Positions 38,033-46,292 of a DNA stretch of 64,000 bases are shown in pieces; position 1 is the stretch's first letter, and each line of letters starts with the position of its first letter. This DNA comes from Pseudarthrobacter oxydans (GTDB taxonomy: Bacteria; Actinomycetota; Actinomycetes; Actinomycetales; Micrococcaceae). The position numbers and the translations under genes are program-made. The notes beneath the pieces were generated by a model that saw nothing but the letters and a program-made list of their open reading frames with translations, was not told the origin of the DNA and searched no databases. The DNA lies in contig NZ_JABTYH010000007.1 in NCBI RefSeq assembly GCF_013314975.1, forward strand, positions 1 through 64,000, in the 5' to 3' direction.

Positions 38033-38407
38033 GTGTCACACGATTCGGAACGCGGTGCAGCCGCCGTCGAATTCGCGATCCTGCTGCCCCTCCTCTTGAT
38101 GCTTGTCCTGGGCACCATCGAATTCGGCCGCGCCTACAACGCCCAGATCACCCTCACCAACGCAGCCCGCGACGGCGTCCGGGTCATGGCCATTGGCAAC
38201 GATCCCGCTGGAGCCAAGACCGCCGCCCAGAACGCGGCAGCATCCGTCAGCAGCACCATCCCCACCTCGGACATCACGCTCAGCACCAGCGCGTGCAGCA
38301 CGGGCGCCCAGGTGACCCTCACCATCAAGTACAACCTGGCCACCATCACCGGCATCGCCGGCCCGTTCCCGATGACCGGCAAAGGGGTCATGCTGTGCGG
38401 CGGCTGA
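38033..38407 (+). CDS. tadE: TadE-like pseudopilin 2
   Basis: A 124-residue minor pilin-like protein. SERG|AAAVEFAILLPLLLMLVLGTIEFGRAYN is the standard TadE site and helix, with Glu +5. Two in-frame GTGs are possible; GAGGAGG at 38018-38024 is 8 bases before the GTG at 38033, which is chosen over 38024. The C-terminal MLCGG mirrors the MQCGG of copy 1. Its end overlaps the next gene. Confidence 0.82.
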   Translation: MSHDSERGAAAVEFAILLPLLLMLVLGTIEFGRAYNAQITLTNAARDGVRVMAIGNDPAGAKTAAQNAAASVSSTIPTSDITLSTSACSTGAQVTLTIKYNLATITGIAGPFPMTGKGVMLCGG

Positions 38408-39432
38408 CCCTGGACAAAGCGAACGAAAATGGCGCCGTCAGCGTCATCGTCGCCATCCTCATGGTGACCCTCCTCGGCTTCGTGGCCATCGCCGTGGACG
38501 TCGGGGTGATCTACTCGGAGCGCGCACAGCTGCAGAATGGGGCCGACGCCTCCGCTATTGCCCTGGCGCAGAAGTGCGCGCGGAATGCAGCGGATCCGGC
38601 GTGTTCCACAACCTCCACTCTCGCCACCAGCCTGGCCAACCAGAACGCGCTGGACGGCATGAGTAAGGTGCACACCATCGAGCTCGATACAACCGCCCGG
38701 AAAGTCAGCGTCACCACCTCCGCCAAGGAAGCAGGCGGCCCGGACAACTCCGTCTCCCTCTTCTTCGCGGACGTCCTCGGCGTTCCCACCAAGGAAGTGG
38801 GTGCCCGGGGATCGGCCATCTGGGGAAGCCCCCGGGCCGGCCGCACCGCTTTCCCCCTGGCATTCTCCATCTGCCAGGTCAAGGACAACATCGGCGGCGG
38901 TCTCCAGCGCCTCCAGGAACACGGAAAGAACGCCAACGCCGACTGCAACTACGGCCCGTCCGGCGCGGCAGTGCAGGGCGGTTTCGGCTGGCTGGTCCAG
39001 GACGCCGGAAAGTGCGGCGGCACCATCGACCTCGCCGTCAGCGAGGGCGGCAGCGACCCCGGCAACAACGCGCCGGGCAACTGCGCTACCGAACTCAACC
39101 GCTGGGCCAGTGACATCACCGCCGGCCGGGACGTCATCGTGCTCCTCCCGGTGTTCAACAAGGTCACCGGGGCCGGCGCCGGCGCCATCTACGGGCTTGT
39201 CTCCTTCGCCGCTTTCAAAGTCACCGGCTGGAAATTCAGCGGAGATTCGTCCCTTCCTTACACCTTCCAGAACAGGGCGTCGACGACGACGGGCGTCACC
39301 ACCGCCACGGAATGCCGCGGCGAGTGCCGCGGCATCATCGGCAGCTTCGTCAAGTACGTCTCCCTCGCCGACGGCTACACCCTCGGGCCCGTGGACGAAT
39401 ACGGCGCCACCATCGCCCGCCCCACCCTCTAG
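38395..39432 (+). CDS. tadG: TadG-like pilus assembly protein 2 (Tad domain)
   Basis: A 345-residue membrane-anchored extracellular protein: N-terminal helix GAVSVIVAILMVTLLGFVAIAVDVG, then VIYSERAQLQNGADASAIALAQ. The extracellular part is Cys-containing (KCARNAADPAC, CQVKDN, DCNYG, KCGGT, NCATE, ECRGECRG). A GTG at 38395 with AAAGGGG 7 bases upstream overlaps the tadE2 stop by 13 bases, exactly the overlap seen in locus 1; longer readings upstream are not pilin-like. Confidence 0.82.
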   Translation: MRRLTLDKANENGAVSVIVAILMVTLLGFVAIAVDVGVIYSERAQLQNGADASAIALAQKCARNAADPACSTTSTLATSLANQNALDGMSKVHTIELDTTARKVSVTTSAKEAGGPDNSVSLFFADVLGVPTKEVGARGSAIWGSPRAGRTAFPLAFSICQVKDNIGGGLQRLQEHGKNANADCNYGPSGAAVQGGFGWLVQDAGKCGGTIDLAVSEGGSDPGNNAPGNCATELNRWASDITAGRDVIVLLPVFNKVTGAGAGAIYGLVSFAAFKVTGWKFSGDSSLPYTFQNRASTTTGVTTATECRGECRGIIGSFVKYVSLADGYTLGPVDEYGATIARPTL

Positions 39433-39461
39433 CCACCACCCCAAATATTCAGGAGCTGAAA

Positions 39462-40211
39462 GTGAAGTCTCGCCTGCTCGCCGGAACGGCCGCGGTTGCC
39501 CTGGCGCTCGTGGGAGCCCTCCTCATCATCTTCTACGCGAACGGCGCCGACCAGCGCGCCCTCGCCTCCACCGAACCCGTGGACGTCCTGGTGGTCAAGA
39601 CCGCCATTCCGGCAGGCACCCCGGTCAACGACATGGCCGCTTCCCTGGTCATCGAGAAGGTCCCGGCAGCAGGAAAGTCCGACAGCGCCCTCAGCACCCT
39701 GGAGGGAAAAGCCAACACCGTCAGCGCAGTGGACCTTGTCCCCGGCGAACAGCTCCTGGCCGAGCGCCTCGTGGCCCCCGAAGTGGTGGAGGACAAGAGC
39801 ACTACGACCGTCCCGGCAGGTTTTCAGGAGGTCTCGTTCCAGCTGGAGCCGCAAAGGCTAGCGGGAGGACGCATCACCGTCGGCGACCACGTCGGCATTT
39901 TCTTGTCCTTTGAAGAGGGTGCTTACAAACCAAAGCTTGAGGATGCAACAACCCAGCTCACACTACGCAAGGTCCTCGTAACTGCGGTTCAGAGGGCAGC
40001 GGTCGTAGAAGAACCTGCCGAGGGCGAGGTCAACCCCCAAGACACAACACTCCCTGCAGGCTCGCTCATGTTGACCGTCGCAGTCAACGATGTCGACGCC
40101 GGCAAGATCGTTTTCGCCTCCGAGTTCGGCAGGCTGTGGCTCACCAAGGAACCCCTGGACGCCCAGGACAACGGACCCCGGATCGAACGCAAGGAAGTGG
40201 TCTACAAGTGA
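39462..40211 (+). CDS. cpaB: Flp pilus assembly protein CpaB/RcpC, locus 2
   Basis: A 249-residue protein: N-terminal anchor LLAGTAAVALALVGALLIIFYA, then ADQRALASTEPVDVLVVK and PGEQLLAERLV of the SAF-type domain. The GTG at 39462 follows AGGAG by 6 bases; readings from upstream would add an Arg/His-rich tail not seen in the family. It lacks most of the Gln-rich insert of copy 1. Base use changes partway: the region near 39900-40030 is less GC-biased than the rest. Confidence 0.85.
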   Translation: MKSRLLAGTAAVALALVGALLIIFYANGADQRALASTEPVDVLVVKTAIPAGTPVNDMAASLVIEKVPAAGKSDSALSTLEGKANTVSAVDLVPGEQLLAERLVAPEVVEDKSTTTVPAGFQEVSFQLEPQRLAGGRITVGDHVGIFLSFEEGAYKPKLEDATTQLTLRKVLVTAVQRAAVVEEPAEGEVNPQDTTLPAGSLMLTVAVNDVDAGKIVFASEFGRLWLTKEPLDAQDNGPRIERKEVVYK

Positions 40212-41404
40212 GCCGGTTCGTCCTCCTCTCCCCCAGCGGCGAGTTCGACCAGAAGCTGCGCGCCGCCGTCGCCCACGGCCTCCGCGGCTCCGTCCAGACC
40301 ATCGCCTCGGACATCCTCCCCGCGGGCCCCGCCGAACTGTTCGCGCTCCTCAACCAGGAGCAGCCCGAAGTCCTGATCATCGGCCCGGATGTTCCCTACG
40401 AGGAGGCCCTGCGGTTCGCCAAGGTCTTCGACGTCCAGCTCCCCGGCCTCAGCCTGGTGCTGGTCAGCGACATCGACCCGTCGTTCCTGGTCCACGCCAT
40501 GCGCGCCGGCATCAGGGACATCCTCAGCCCGCAGGCGGACGCCGCCGAGATCCGTGTGCTGCTGGAGCGCGCCTGCCAGTCTTTCGCCACCCGGCACCGG
40601 AGCCCCGAAACACAGGCGGCGGACAACGGCGGCAAGGGCCTGGTCATCGGCGTCTTCTCGCCCAAGGGCGGCGTCGGCAAAACCACACTCGCCACGAACA
40701 TCGCCATCGGCCTGGGCCAGATCGCCCCCATGAGCGTGGTCATTGTGGACCTGGACCTGCAGTTCGGCGACGTCGCCTCCGGCCTGTACCTCAACCCCGA
40801 GCACACGGTCACGGATGCCGTCACCCCCGCCGCTGCCCAGGACTCCCTGGTCCTCAAGGCCTTCCTCACGGTGCACCCCGCCGGGATCTACGCCCTGTGC
40901 GCGCCGCCGAACCCGGTGGACGCGGACCACATCACGCCCGACCAGATCACCCACCTGCTGGAACAGCTTGCCCAGGAATTCCAGTACGTCGTCCTGGACA
41001 CGGCCCCCGGCATGCCCGAAATCGGCCTCGCCGCCATGGAACAGTGCACCGACGTCGTGTGGGTCAGCGCCATGGACATCCCCAGCCTCCGCGGCCTGCG
41101 TTCGGGCCTCGAGGTGCTCCGCCAGCTGGAAATCATGCCCGAATCCCGGCACGTGGTCCTGAACATGGCCGACGCCAAGGCCGGCCTCAACGTCCGGGAT
41201 GTCGAGTCCACCATCGGCGCCCCGGTGGACGTCAGCGTTCCCCGGTCCCGCGCCGTGGCCCTGTCCACCAACCGTGGCATCCCCGTCCTCCAGGAATCCA
41301 AAAAGGACCCCGCCGTCAAAAGCCTCCGCCAGCTGGTGGAGCGCTTCAACCCGGCGTGGCGTACCCAGACCCAGCGGAAGCTGCACCGAAGGGTGGTCAT
41401 CTGA
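40208..41404 (+). CDS. cpaE: CpaE/TadZ-like ATPase, locus 2
   Basis: A 398-residue paralog of the locus 1 protein. It has a receiver-like N-terminus lacking the Asp (VLIIGPDVPYEEAL), then SPKGGVGKTTLATNIAIGLGQ and VIVDLDLQFGDVASGLYL, and YVVLDTAPGMPEI. GTG start overlaps the cpaB stop by 4 bases. The C-terminal RKLHRRVVI matches the KKLHRRAVVQ end of copy 1. Confidence 0.88.
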   Translation: MSRFVLLSPSGEFDQKLRAAVAHGLRGSVQTIASDILPAGPAELFALLNQEQPEVLIIGPDVPYEEALRFAKVFDVQLPGLSLVLVSDIDPSFLVHAMRAGIRDILSPQADAAEIRVLLERACQSFATRHRSPETQAADNGGKGLVIGVFSPKGGVGKTTLATNIAIGLGQIAPMSVVIVDLDLQFGDVASGLYLNPEHTVTDAVTPAAAQDSLVLKAFLTVHPAGIYALCAPPNPVDADHITPDQITHLLEQLAQEFQYVVLDTAPGMPEIGLAAMEQCTDVVWVSAMDIPSLRGLRSGLEVLRQLEIMPESRHVVLNMADAKAGLNVRDVESTIGAPVDVSVPRSRAVALSTNRGIPVLQESKKDPAVKSLRQLVERFNPAWRTQTQRKLHRRVVI

Positions 41405-42924
41405 TGAAACTCTCCGAACGGATCAGCGCGGTCCAGGACCGCAACCAGTCCGCCGCCAGCAGCGTTGCCGTGCTCGAACCACCGCGTCCCGCGGCGGCCC
41501 CGGCCAGAACCCGGGAGGGCGAGCCGCGGCACCTGCCCGCCGCTCCCGCCGTCGTGGTTCCAACGTCCGACGCCGGTGCCTCCCCTGTGCCTTCAGCTCC
41601 CTCAGTGCCCAAGGCACAGTCCGTGGATGTCTTCGCCGCCATGAAGCACCGTGCGGCTACCGCGCTTTTTGAGCGGATGGGCGCGCGCTTCAACGACGCA
41701 ACGGCCACAGAGCACGAGTTGCGGAGCACGGCCAAGGAGGAACTGAGCCGGATCATCGACGCCGAACAGGTTCCGCTGACGCCCGAGGAACGCACCCGGC
41801 TTGTCCAGGATATTTCTGACGACGTCCTGGGCTTCGGGCCCCTCCAGCGCCTGCTGGACGATCCCGCCGTCACCGAAATCATGGTCAACCGGATGGACCA
41901 GATCTACGTTGAACGCAAGGGCAAGCTGACCCTGACGGAGTCCCGCTTCAGCTCGGAGGACCACCTGCGCAAGGTCATCGAGCGGATCGTCTCCAAGGTG
42001 GGCCGCCGCATCGACGAGTCCTCCCCGCTGGTGGACGCCCGCCTCGAGGACGGCTCACGCGTCAACGCGGTCATCCCTCCGCTGGCCGTGGGCGGCTCCT
42101 CACTGACCATCCGTAAATTCAGCAAGGTCCCCCTCACTGTCCGCAACCTGATCGACTTCGGCACCCTCACCCCCGAGATGGCCGAGCTGCTCAACGCCTG
42201 CGTCAAGGCCAAGCTCAACATCATCGTCTCCGGCGGTACAGGCACCGGCAAGACCACCCTCCTGAACGTCCTGTCCTCCTTCCTGCCCGCGGACGAACGG
42301 ATCGTGACCATCGAGGACGCCGTGGAACTGCAGATCCAGCAGCAGCACGTGGTCCGGCTCGAAAGCCGCCCGCCGAACACCGAGGGCAAGGGCGAAGTGA
42401 CCATCCGCGAACTGCTGCGGAACTCGCTGCGCATGCGCCCGGACCGGATTGTGGTGGGCGAGGTCCGCGGCGGGGAATCGCTGGACATGCTCCAGGCCAT
42501 GAACACCGGCCACGACGGCTCCCTCTCAACGGTCCACTCCAACTCGCCCCGGGACGCGGTGGCCAGGCTCGAAACCCTGGTGCTGATGGCCGGCATGGAC
42601 CTGCCGCTGCGCGCCATCCGCGAACAGATCGCCTCCGCCGTCAACCTCATCGTCCAGATCTCCCGGCTCCGTGACGGCTCCCGCCGCATCACCCACGTCA
42701 CCGAAGTCCAGGGCATGGAAGGGGACATCGTCACCCTCCAGGACGCCTTCGTCTTCGACTACTCCGCCGGAGTGGACGCCCACGGCCGCTTCCTCGGCAA
42801 GCCCGTGGCCACCGGCATCCGGCCACGCTTCATCGACCGGTTCGAGGACCTGGGCATCCACGTCTCCCCCGGCGTCTTCGCCGGACCCCAGGCGGCGGCG
42901 GTCCAGAACCACGGCGGACGGTGA
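41404..42924 (+). CDS. cpaF: Tad secretion ATPase CpaF/TadA, locus 2
   Basis: A 506-residue traffic ATPase with intact motor motifs: SGGTGTGKTTLLN (about residues 276-288), TIEDAVELQIQQ, DRIVVGEVRGGESLDML and GHDGSLSTVHSNSPRDA. The first about 80 residues are Pro/Ala-rich and unlike copy 1; the rest is very similar to copy 1. The ATG overlaps the cpaE stop (TGATG). Confidence 0.93.
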   Translation: MKLSERISAVQDRNQSAASSVAVLEPPRPAAAPARTREGEPRHLPAAPAVVVPTSDAGASPVPSAPSVPKAQSVDVFAAMKHRAATALFERMGARFNDATATEHELRSTAKEELSRIIDAEQVPLTPEERTRLVQDISDDVLGFGPLQRLLDDPAVTEIMVNRMDQIYVERKGKLTLTESRFSSEDHLRKVIERIVSKVGRRIDESSPLVDARLEDGSRVNAVIPPLAVGGSSLTIRKFSKVPLTVRNLIDFGTLTPEMAELLNACVKAKLNIIVSGGTGTGKTTLLNVLSSFLPADERIVTIEDAVELQIQQQHVVRLESRPPNTEGKGEVTIRELLRNSLRMRPDRIVVGEVRGGESLDMLQAMNTGHDGSLSTVHSNSPRDAVARLETLVLMAGMDLPLRAIREQIASAVNLIVQISRLRDGSRRITHVTEVQGMEGDIVTLQDAFVFDYSAGVDAHGRFLGKPVATGIRPRFIDRFEDLGIHVSPGVFAGPQAAAVQNHGGR

Positions 42925-43865
42925 CAGACGCCATGATTCTCGCTGCCGGAACCGCCATCCTCCTCACAGCCGTGGCCCTGTTCGGCGCCGCGGTGCTGCT
43001 GCCAAGCGCGCCGGACGTGCCCCTGGACCGCCGTCGTCCCTTCGATCCCGAACCTCCCTCTTCCCTGTCGCGTTTGGCGCTCTCCGCCGTCCGGTCCTTC
43101 GAGCGGCTCCTCGCCGGCCGGAACATCCCCCTCTTTGCCCGGCCCGAGCTTGAGAACGCCGGGCTCCGGCTCAGCCAGGCCGAGTTCTTCCTGCTGGTGG
43201 GAATCGGCGCGGGCGTAGGGATGCTGGTAGGCACCGTCACCGTGGGACCCCTGGTGGGGCTCCTCCTGGCACTGCTGGCACCGATGGCCGGCAAACTCGT
43301 CCTGGGATTCCTTGCCGGTAAAAGGCGGGCCACCTTCGACGGCCAGCTGGGCGACACCCTCCAGCTGCTGTCCGGCGGCCTCCGCGCCGGGCACAGCATC
43401 CTGCGCGCCATCGATGCTGCGGCGGCAGAATCACAGAAGCCAACGTCGGAGGAAATGCGGCGCGTGATCACGGAGACCAGCCTGGGCAGGGACCTGCTGG
43501 CCGCCCTCAACGACACCGCGGACCGGATGAAGAACGAGGATTTCGTCTGGATCTCCCAGGCCATCCAAATCAACCGCGAGGTGGGCGGCAACCTGGCCGA
43601 CGTCCTGGACCAGGTCAACGAAACCATCCGGGAGCGCGCCGAGATCAAGGGCCACATCAAAGCCCTGGCGGCCGAAGGCAAGTTCTCCGCCTACATCCTC
43701 ATCGCCATGCCGTTCGGCATCGTGGCCATGCTGCTGGCGGTGAGCCCGAACTACATGAACTCCATGTTCACCCATCCCCTGGGCTGGGCCATGATCGGGG
43801 CTTCGTTTGTGCTCATGACCATCGGTGCGCTGTGGATGCGCAAGATCATCGACCTGAAGTTCTGA
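42921..43865 (+). CDS. tadB: Tad platform protein TadB, locus 2
   Basis: A 314-residue GspF-type protein: N-terminal TM, two central TMs (LLVGIGAGVGMLVGTVTVGPLVG), F domain FDGQLGDTLQLLSGGLRAGHSILRAID, ALAAEGKFSAYILIAMPFGI and a final TM. GTG start, 4-base overlap with cpaF. Confidence 0.88.
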   Translation: MTDAMILAAGTAILLTAVALFGAAVLLPSAPDVPLDRRRPFDPEPPSSLSRLALSAVRSFERLLAGRNIPLFARPELENAGLRLSQAEFFLLVGIGAGVGMLVGTVTVGPLVGLLLALLAPMAGKLVLGFLAGKRRATFDGQLGDTLQLLSGGLRAGHSILRAIDAAAAESQKPTSEEMRRVITETSLGRDLLAALNDTADRMKNEDFVWISQAIQINREVGGNLADVLDQVNETIRERAEIKGHIKALAAEGKFSAYILIAMPFGIVAMLLAVSPNYMNSMFTHPLGWAMIGASFVLMTIGALWMRKIIDLKF

Positions 43866-43872
43866 GGACGCC

Positions 43873-44757
43873 ATGAACCTGACAGTTCTTCTCTCCATCC
43901 TGCTGGTCTGCGTCCCCCTGGCCGGGCTGGCATGGTCCGTCCTGACGGTGGACAAGCAGGGCCGCCTGGCAGCCACCGAGCTCCTGGCCCGCGGCGCCGC
44001 GACGGTCACTGTCGCAGCCACCGGCAAACCCGGAATGCTTGAAGGCGTCGGCAGGCGCCTCACTCCCCCCGCGTATGTCGCCTTCCTTGACCGGCTGCTT
44101 GCCCTCGCCGGCCGGCCGGCCTCAATGCCGCTGGGCAAGGTCCTCGGCTCCAAGCTGGCGATAGGCCTGGCGGGCATCACGGTGGGCATCTACCTGACGG
44201 CCATCGGAAGCACACCGCTGATGAAGCTCGCCGGCCTCTTTGTCCTGTTCCTGGGCTACTTCATCCCGGACCTCCTGCTCTACAGCAAGGGGCAGGAACG
44301 CCAGAAGGTCATGCAGCTGGAACTGGCCAACACCCTGGACCAGATGCTGATTTCCGTGGAAGCGGGACTCGGCTTCGAAGGCGCCATGGCCCGTGCAGGG
44401 GAAAACGGCAAGGGGCCGCTGGCTGAAGAACTGGTCCGGACCCTGCAGGACATGCAGGTGGGCCGCAGCCGGCGTGAGTCCTATACCGCCCTGGCCGAAC
44501 GGACCAGCATTCCGGAGCTGCGCAGCTTTGTGCAGGCTGTGGTCCAGGCGGACACCTACGGCATTGCCATCAGCCGGGTTCTGCGGGTGCAGGCCAAGGT
44601 GATGCGGGTAAAGCGGCGCCAGCGGGCCGAGGAGAAGGCGATGAAACTCCCGGTGATGATCCTGTTTCCGCTGCTTTTCTTCATATTCCCGGTTCTCTTT
44701 ATCGCCATTCTTGGACCGGCCGTCATTAATACCGTGGTGACTTTCAGCGGACAGTAA
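43873..44757 (+). CDS. tadC: Tad platform protein TadC, locus 2
   Basis: A 294-residue second platform protein. ELANTLDQMLISVEAGLGFEGAM, QDMQVGRSRRESYTAL and LFPLLFFIFPVLFIAILGP align with the locus 1 copy. Unlike locus 1, no pilin gene follows; the next gene is an Hpt-like protein with its own promoter. Confidence 0.88.
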   Translation: MNLTVLLSILLVCVPLAGLAWSVLTVDKQGRLAATELLARGAATVTVAATGKPGMLEGVGRRLTPPAYVAFLDRLLALAGRPASMPLGKVLGSKLAIGLAGITVGIYLTAIGSTPLMKLAGLFVLFLGYFIPDLLLYSKGQERQKVMQLELANTLDQMLISVEAGLGFEGAMARAGENGKGPLAEELVRTLQDMQVGRSRRESYTALAERTSIPELRSFVQAVVQADTYGIAISRVLRVQAKVMRVKRRQRAEEKAMKLPVMILFPLLFFIFPVLFIAILGPAVINTVVTFSGQ

Positions 44758-44839
44758 AGCCAACGCAGTCCCGGCTGAAAGATCGCTCAAGGTTTCCACA
44801 GGATCCCCCGAAATAGGACAACGGAAGAATTTCAGGAAG

Positions 44840-44845
44840 TAGCCT
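44840..44845 (+). promoter_or_regulatory. -10 box of leaderless promoter for the Hpt-like gene
   Basis: TAGCCT ends 6 bases before the ATG at 44852, and GGACA lies about 19 bases upstream of it. Suggests the Hpt-like gene is not merely read through from tadC2. Confidence 0.45.
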
Positions 44846-44851
44846 TGAACA

Positions 44852-45316
44852 ATGCACAGTCAAGATCCCGGCACCAGCCGCGAGGCCGCCGCTGCGGGCT
44901 CCCTGCAGCCAGGGATCTCTTCAGCCGCCGGGACTGCGCTGCCACAGGAAGCGGCCGGTCTCTTGCCGCTCGTTGACGCAGCCGTCCTCGAAGAGCTGGA
45001 GGACGAGCTGGCCGGCTCCGGCCTCGCCCAGCGGTTCGCCCGCGACTACGCCGCCATGTGGGACCAGCGCTACGCCCGGCTGGCTGCAGCGGTGGACGGA
45101 CAGGACAGAGCCTCCGCCCTGGACGCCGTCATCAGCCTCAAGATCACGTCCGCCATGGTGGGCGGCCTGCGGCTGGCGAAACTCGCGGAACTGCTGGAGT
45201 CCGTGATCCGCCTGGGCGACTTCGGCCAGGGCCGGGCGCTTATGGAACGCGTGGCCCAGGACGGCGGGCAGACGGTCACCGAACTCCAGGCCACCTACAT
45301 CCTGGAAAACGACTGA
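44852..45316 (+). CDS. Hpt-domain-like protein lacking the phospho-histidine
   Basis: A 154-residue protein whose residues about 45-150 follow the Hpt four-helix pattern: VLEELEDELAGSGLAQRFARDY, then a helix ending LDAVISLKITSAMVGGLRLAKLAELLESV, then LMERVAQDGGQTVTELQATY. In active Hpt proteins the third block reads H-x-L-K-(G/S)-S-(A/S); here Ile (codon ATC) replaces the His. It therefore cannot relay phosphate at that site and may bind a receiver domain without transfer. The first about 40 residues are Ala/Gly/Ser-rich. It sits between tadC2 and a convergent response regulator, 6 bases away. Confidence 0.65.
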   Translation: MHSQDPGTSREAAAAGSLQPGISSAAGTALPQEAAGLLPLVDAAVLEELEDELAGSGLAQRFARDYAAMWDQRYARLAAAVDGQDRASALDAVISLKITSAMVGGLRLAKLAELLESVIRLGDFGQGRALMERVAQDGGQTVTELQATYILEND

Positions 45317-45322
45317 CCCCGC

Positions 45323-46111
45323 CTAGTCCTCGAATGGCCTGCTGGGGGCCAGCCGGTAGCCCACGCCGCGGACCGTCTGGAGCCAGCGCGGGGACAGCTG
45401 GTCCTCCTTGAGCTTGCGGCGCAGGTTCCCCACATGGACTTCGACGGCGCGCTCGTCCGCTTCGCTGATGTACGTGTCATGCTCGTAGAACTCGCCGCGC
45501 ACCGCCCGCACCAGGTCAGCCCGGGTGCACACCGCACCGCCGCCCCTTAGCAGCACGTGGAGCAGGTCGAATTCGCTGCGGGTCAGCCCGAGCGGTTCGC
45601 CTTTGATCTCCACTGTCCGGGTGCGGTGGTTCAGGGTCAGGCCGTTATGCTGCAGGACGGCCGAATCGTGGCTCCCCGGCGCTGCGGCCGCCGTGGCAGG
45701 TACTCCCCATGCCGGCGCGGGCCTCTGGCCGTTGATCTCATGCCTCGGCCGCCGCATCATGGCGGCCACCCGCGCCCGCAGCTCCCTGGGCCGGAAAGGT
45801 TTGGCGATGTAATCGTCAGCTCCGGCGTTAAGCGCAGACAACAGGTCCGGCTCCTCTGTCCGGCCGGTCAGCATCACCACGTAGGCGTTGCTGAAGTGGC
45901 GGATCCGCCGCAACACTTCAAACCCGTCAATGTCCGGAAGCCCGATATCCAGCGTGACGACGTTGGCCTGCTTGCTGCGGACCACTTCCACGCCGGCACG
46001 TCCGTCCACCGCTGTATGCACTTCGAATCCTGCCTGGGTCAGCACTCCCTCAAGGAGGTTGCGTACGTCGGCATCGTCTTCAATTACTACAGCCACACCA
46101 AGTTCATCCAT
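45323..46111 (-). CDS. OmpR-family response regulator
   Basis: A 262-residue DNA-binding regulator. The receiver domain has the acidic pocket IEDDAD (residues 10-15), phospho-acceptor Asp55 in LDIGLPDIDG, Thr in VMLTGRT and Lys in AKPFRP. The C-terminal winged helix spans about 160-255 (LTRSEFDLLHVLLRGGGAVCTRADLV; AVEVHVGNLRRKL; TVRGVGYRL). An Ala/Pro-rich linker joins them. The frame opens at 46177, but the receiver begins at the ATG at 46111. It is divergent from the histidine kinase and convergent with the Hpt-like gene, and is likely to control the adjacent Tad genes, though no target is shown. Confidence 0.85.
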   Translation of the reverse strand: MDELGVAVVIEDDADVRNLLEGVLTQAGFEVHTAVDGRAGVEVVRSKQANVVTLDIGLPDIDGFEVLRRIRHFSNAYVVMLTGRTEEPDLLSALNAGADDYIAKPFRPRELRARVAAMMRRPRHEINGQRPAPAWGVPATAAAAPGSHDSAVLQHNGLTLNHRTRTVEIKGEPLGLTRSEFDLLHVLLRGGGAVCTRADLVRAVRGEFYEHDTYISEADERAVEVHVGNLRRKLKEDQLSPRWLQTVRGVGYRLAPSRPFED

Positions 46112-46292
46112 TGATATCCCTGTGCCAGGCGGACATGGCCCCCCATCAGCCCAGCGCCAATGCCATACCCGCTCCAACCATTTATACGCTACTAGTAAGC
46201 CCGGCTGATCACATCCTTTTCAGCAGTCATTCTGGAAAGTCAATTACTATGACAAGACATGTGGATTATGCGACGAAAGGATGTGCCAAAGA

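Noticed and set aside
40090-41403. N-terminal extension of the second CpaF frame
   Set aside because: This stretch is an out-of-frame reading of cpaB2 and cpaE2 (Arg/Pro-rich). CpaF starts at the ATG at 41404.
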